Source of the DNA: Maribacter flavus
Lineage (GTDB): Bacteria; Bacteroidota; Bacteroidia; Flavobacteriales; Flavobacteriaceae
DNA: 64,000 nucleotides
Reading direction: 5' to 3'
NCBI RefSeq assembly: GCF_008386635.1
Contig: NZ_VUOE01000002.1
Span: forward strand, 766,665-830,664
Positions within the stretch are counted from its first letter, which is position 1, and every line of letters starts with the position of its first letter. This document shows positions 61,764-64,000 of the stretch, one piece after another. A program made the position numbers and the translations under genes. Under the pieces are notes generated by a model that saw only the letters and a program-made list of their open reading frames with translations, was not told the origin of the DNA and ran no database searches.

Positions 61764-62297
61764 CTATATTTCTTTAAAAACGCCTAAATACTTTTTCAAT
61801 TCCAGTTTGAACGTTTTAAAATCGGACATTTGGGTGTTCATTATCAGGTCGTTGTAATCCGGCCCCACAGTTCCGAATCCTACTTTAATCCTTGCTTTGG
61901 TCTTGATGGACATTAAATTCAGCAACAGGTTGTTTTCATCATAATAGTTCACCAATAGATCGTATTCCCTGTTCAAGAACTCCAACGCATAACTGTTTTC
62001 GATTTCGCCGTTCCAACCCAAGTCTTTATCCGAAAAAATCGGGGTGGAATACGGAGAATTCTTGTCATAATAGCTTTTATAGCCTATGATTTTCACCGCA
62101 TTTGGCCTTAAGGAAAAATCATCCAAAAACTGATAGAACACATCGGTCTTATCGAATTTGTCCAAATCCACAATACAACCCAATGAACTTATCCCCTTTT
62201 CACGGGTACTTACGTATCCCGGTTTTTCGAGCTCCTGTTTGATAAATTTAAGTCCGGATTTCTGTTTAAACCTGTCCTTAATTCCTTTTAAAAACAT
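61764..62297 (-). CDS. DUF6913 family protein
   Basis: A 177-residue soluble protein starting MFLKGIKDRFKQKSG. The body (ISSLGCIVDLDKFDKTDVFYQF, IIGYKSYYDKNSPYSTPIFSDKDLGWNG, FLNREYDLLVNYYDENNLLLNLMS) fits DUF6913, a Flavobacteriaceae family usually next to dapA. The function is unknown. Lying directly upstream of dapA in the same unit, it may have a role in cell-wall precursor synthesis; this is inferred from position only. Confidence 0.8.
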   Translation of the reverse strand: MFLKGIKDRFKQKSGLKFIKQELEKPGYVSTREKGISSLGCIVDLDKFDKTDVFYQFLDDFSLRPNAVKIIGYKSYYDKNSPYSTPIFSDKDLGWNGEIENSYALEFLNREYDLLVNYYDENNLLLNLMSIKTKARIKVGFGTVGPDYNDLIMNTQMSDFKTFKLELKKYLGVFKEI

Positions 62298-62314
62298 GTA
62301 TTTTTACATTTCTA

Positions 62315-62322
62315 CAAATGTA
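62315..62322 (-). promoter_or_regulatory. Promoter -7 element for DUF6913-dapA
   Basis: Minus-strand TACATTTG, an exact TAnnTTTG match, giving a leader of about 14 bases. The nearest TTG is only 14 bp upstream, shorter than usual. Confidence 0.4.
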
Positions 62323-62342
62323 AATAATATCCGTTCAACTGT

Positions 62343-63128
62343 ATGACGAAGTTAAAACACTTTGGTTGTTTAAAAATAAAACATTTTGTTTTATTTATAA
62401 CATTTATAGGAATGATAGCCTGCCGTCAATCTCAGGACAGACTCATTAATTTTGAAGGAAAACAACTGATTGTAGATAGTACCTATGCGGTTGTGGATTC
62501 AATTTCCAATTTTATTCTGCCCTACCATAATCATGTAGAAAAAATGTTGGACAGTACATTGGCATATGCTTCTTTGGACATTTCCAAAACGGACGGAATT
62601 TACAATACCACGGCCGGTAACCTTATGGCGGATATCATTTTGGAGCAAGCGGCTCCTATATTTAAAAGCAGAACGGGAAAGGATTTAGATTTTGTGTTAT
62701 TAAACCATGGAGGCATCCGCTCCATTATTTCCGAGGGAAAGGTCTCCGCCCGAACGGCCTTTGAGGTGATGCCCTTTGAAAACAATACGGTGGTCGTGGA
62801 ATTGAAAGGGCAATCCGTAAAAGAAATGCTGACCTATCTTATTCGGTCCAAAAGAGCACACCCAATTGCAGGTATTCAGTTGGTTTTGAACAAGGACGAT
62901 AGTATCAAATCCTTAACCATTCAGGGGGCACCATTTGATGAGAAGAAAAGTTATTATGTGGCTACTTCCGACTATCTGGTCTCCGGCGGTGATGATATGG
63001 TTTTTTTTAAAGACGCCTTGGAGGTGACGGACATTGATTATAAAATTAGAAATGCCTTGATCGATTATTTTACAAAAGTGGATACGCTTGCGCCAAAAGT
63101 TGATCTGAGGTATTACAAGATTGAATAA
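62343..63128 (+). CDS. 5'-nucleotidase C-terminal-domain lipoprotein
   Basis: A 261-residue lipoprotein (signal ending GMIAC) that consists only of the substrate-binding C-terminal domain of UshA-type 5'-nucleotidases: YNTTAGNLMADIILEQA, FVLLNHGGIRSIISEG, AFEVMPFENNTVVVELKG and YYVATSDYLVSGGDDM. The metallophosphatase half is encoded separately by the next gene, 152 bp downstream on the same strand. The two chains presumably assemble into one active enzyme in the envelope. Confidence 0.9.
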   Translation: MTKLKHFGCLKIKHFVLFITFIGMIACRQSQDRLINFEGKQLIVDSTYAVVDSISNFILPYHNHVEKMLDSTLAYASLDISKTDGIYNTTAGNLMADIILEQAAPIFKSRTGKDLDFVLLNHGGIRSIISEGKVSARTAFEVMPFENNTVVVELKGQSVKEMLTYLIRSKRAHPIAGIQLVLNKDDSIKSLTIQGAPFDEKKSYYVATSDYLVSGGDDMVFFKDALEVTDIDYKIRNALIDYFTKVDTLAPKVDLRYYKIE

Positions 63129-63279
63129 GTGGGGCAATTGGCTTTAAGCCATCGGTTCGACGCTGTGCGCTAAGCCCAATTCGTTTTGGATCTTGTGATT
63201 TGGTTTTTGATATTTTTGCTACTAGCTAGAACCTTAAATCTTTTGATTTTGAATATGATTTTTGAACTTGAAATTACAA

Positions 63280-64000
63280 ATGGATAGAAGAAAATTTGTT
63301 ACACATACGATAGCGGGTTCGGTAATGCTATCGGCAGGAGGCGTCTTATTGAATTCCTGTAAGGCTTCAAAAAAGCATCTGACCATTCTACATACCAATG
63401 ATGTACATAGCCACATCGATGCCTTTCCTAAAAATCATGCTGACTTTCCAGGATTGGGCGGCTTAGCTAGACGTGCGGGGTTGGTACAAAAAATACGAAA
63501 GGAAAATCCCAATACGCTTTTATTGGACGCTGGCGATATTTTTCAGGGAACCCCGTATTTTAATTTTTATGGCGGTGAACTCGAGTTTAAGCTAATGAGT
63601 ATGCTGCAATATGACGCCGCCACCATTGGCAATCACGATTTTGATAATGGAATTGACGGGCTTTTGGCGCAATTACCCTATGCAAGTTTCGATTTTCTCA
63701 TCGCCAATTATGATTTCACGAATACAGTCTTGAACGGATATACCAAGCCCTATAAAACGTACATTAAAGATGGTATAAAGGTTGGTATTTATGGCCTAGG
63801 CATCAATTTGGCGGGTTTGGTGACCAAAAAACTTTATAAGGAAACGGAATACTTGGACCCCTACGAAGTGGCAACGGACATTGAAGCTCTTTTAAAGGAA
63901 ACCGAAAAATGCGATATCATTATTTGCCTTTCCCATTTAGGATACAGCTATGAAAATGAAAATAGACCTGATGACCTGAAATTGGGGAAACGTACCAAGT
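63280..64000 (+). CDS. 5'-nucleotidase metallophosphatase domain, truncated by window end
   Basis: At least 240 residues, running off the window. The N-terminus MDRRKFVTHTIAG resembles a Tat-type or lipoprotein signal, with a candidate lipid cysteine in LLNSC (C27). The dimetal phosphatase motifs are LTILHTNDVHSHIDA, LLLDAGDIFQG, ATIGNHDFDNG and ICLSHLGY. It is the partner of the C-terminal-domain gene just upstream; in other organisms the two halves form one chain with the order reversed. The missing end should hold the final GHxH-type metal ligand. Confidence 0.9.
   Translation, partial: MDRRKFVTHTIAGSVMLSAGGVLLNSCKASKKHLTILHTNDVHSHIDAFPKNHADFPGLGGLARRAGLVQKIRKENPNTLLLDAGDIFQGTPYFNFYGGELEFKLMSMLQYDAATIGNHDFDNGIDGLLAQLPYASFDFLIANYDFTNTVLNGYTKPYKTYIKDGIKVGIYGLGINLAGLVTKKLYKETEYLDPYEVATDIEALLKETEKCDIIICLSHLGYSYENENRPDDLKLGKRTK

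Noticed and set aside
1-64000. tRNA, rRNA, insertion sequence, prophage and CRISPR search by eye
   Set aside because: No cloverleaf-compatible GTTCRA arms, transposase motifs, phage structural genes or spaced repeats were seen in any gap.

Overview
The window looks like chromosome from a marine-type Flavobacteriaceae bacterium (Bacteroidota). Evidence: type IX secretion genes (a PorP/SprF-family protein and PorD), a bacillithiol-type YtxJ protein, DUF4252/DUF6503/DUF6913 proteins, RprX/RprY-like two-component genes, many short lipoproteins with lipobox signals, almost no Shine-Dalgarno sequences, and promoters of the Bacteroidota form TTG-N19/21-TAnnTTTG. Sampled lines are mostly near 40% GC. 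I see no tRNA, rRNA, CRISPR array, insertion sequence or prophage. One structured RNA, the small SRP RNA, is present.

Layout. 0-5.6 kb: a radical-SAM DNA-repair-type pair, a secreted nucleoside hydrolase, a ThuA lipoprotein and small unknowns. 5.6-9.1 kb: panB-lspA-rluA-type genes, a DUF4252 protein and a DMT transporter. 9.1-17.5 kb: a large helical-repeat protein, leuA-leuB, a TlpA-type lipoprotein, pheT and a fasciclin protein. 17.7-25.6 kb: membrane and lipoprotein unknowns, an unusual ABC-F ATPase, an SDR enzyme, the SRP RNA, glutaminyl cyclase and a thioesterase. 27.3-32.1 kb: a compact signalling island. 32.3-42 kb: glyA, ytxJ, clpB, a TetR regulator, a PorP/SprF-SPOR fusion and lipoproteins. 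42-49.6 kb: smpB, pcm, an oxidoreductase, hbd, yggS, an exonuclease/GIY-YIG protein, and a K+ channel-miaA-gluconokinase operon. 49.6-57.2 kb: RprYX-like regulators, coaE, YbbR, a GT2 glycosyltransferase, fabI and recN. 57.5-64 kb: the bamD-rpoZ-coaBC-porD block, dapA with a DUF6913 gene, and a two-gene split 5'-nucleotidase whose second gene is cut by the window end.

The most unusual part is 27.3-32.1 kb. It holds a LytTR regulator whose receiver domain lacks the phosphoacceptor aspartate, a 58-residue exported Cys-X-X-Cys peptide, a strong terminator, a periplasmic-TPR sensor kinase starting at TTG directly after a perfect inverted repeat, a NarL-type response regulator and an unknown 217-residue protein. 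The same 29-bp motif (AATATCCTC-N8-TAAGGTTTTCCT) lies upstream of both the LytTR gene and the last gene, and a weaker copy precedes the peptide gene. I infer an autoregulated peptide-sensing circuit; this is a hypothesis. Other points of note are a sliding-clamp-type QLSLF tail on the radical-SAM protein and paired loss of one ATPase site in the ABC-F protein.
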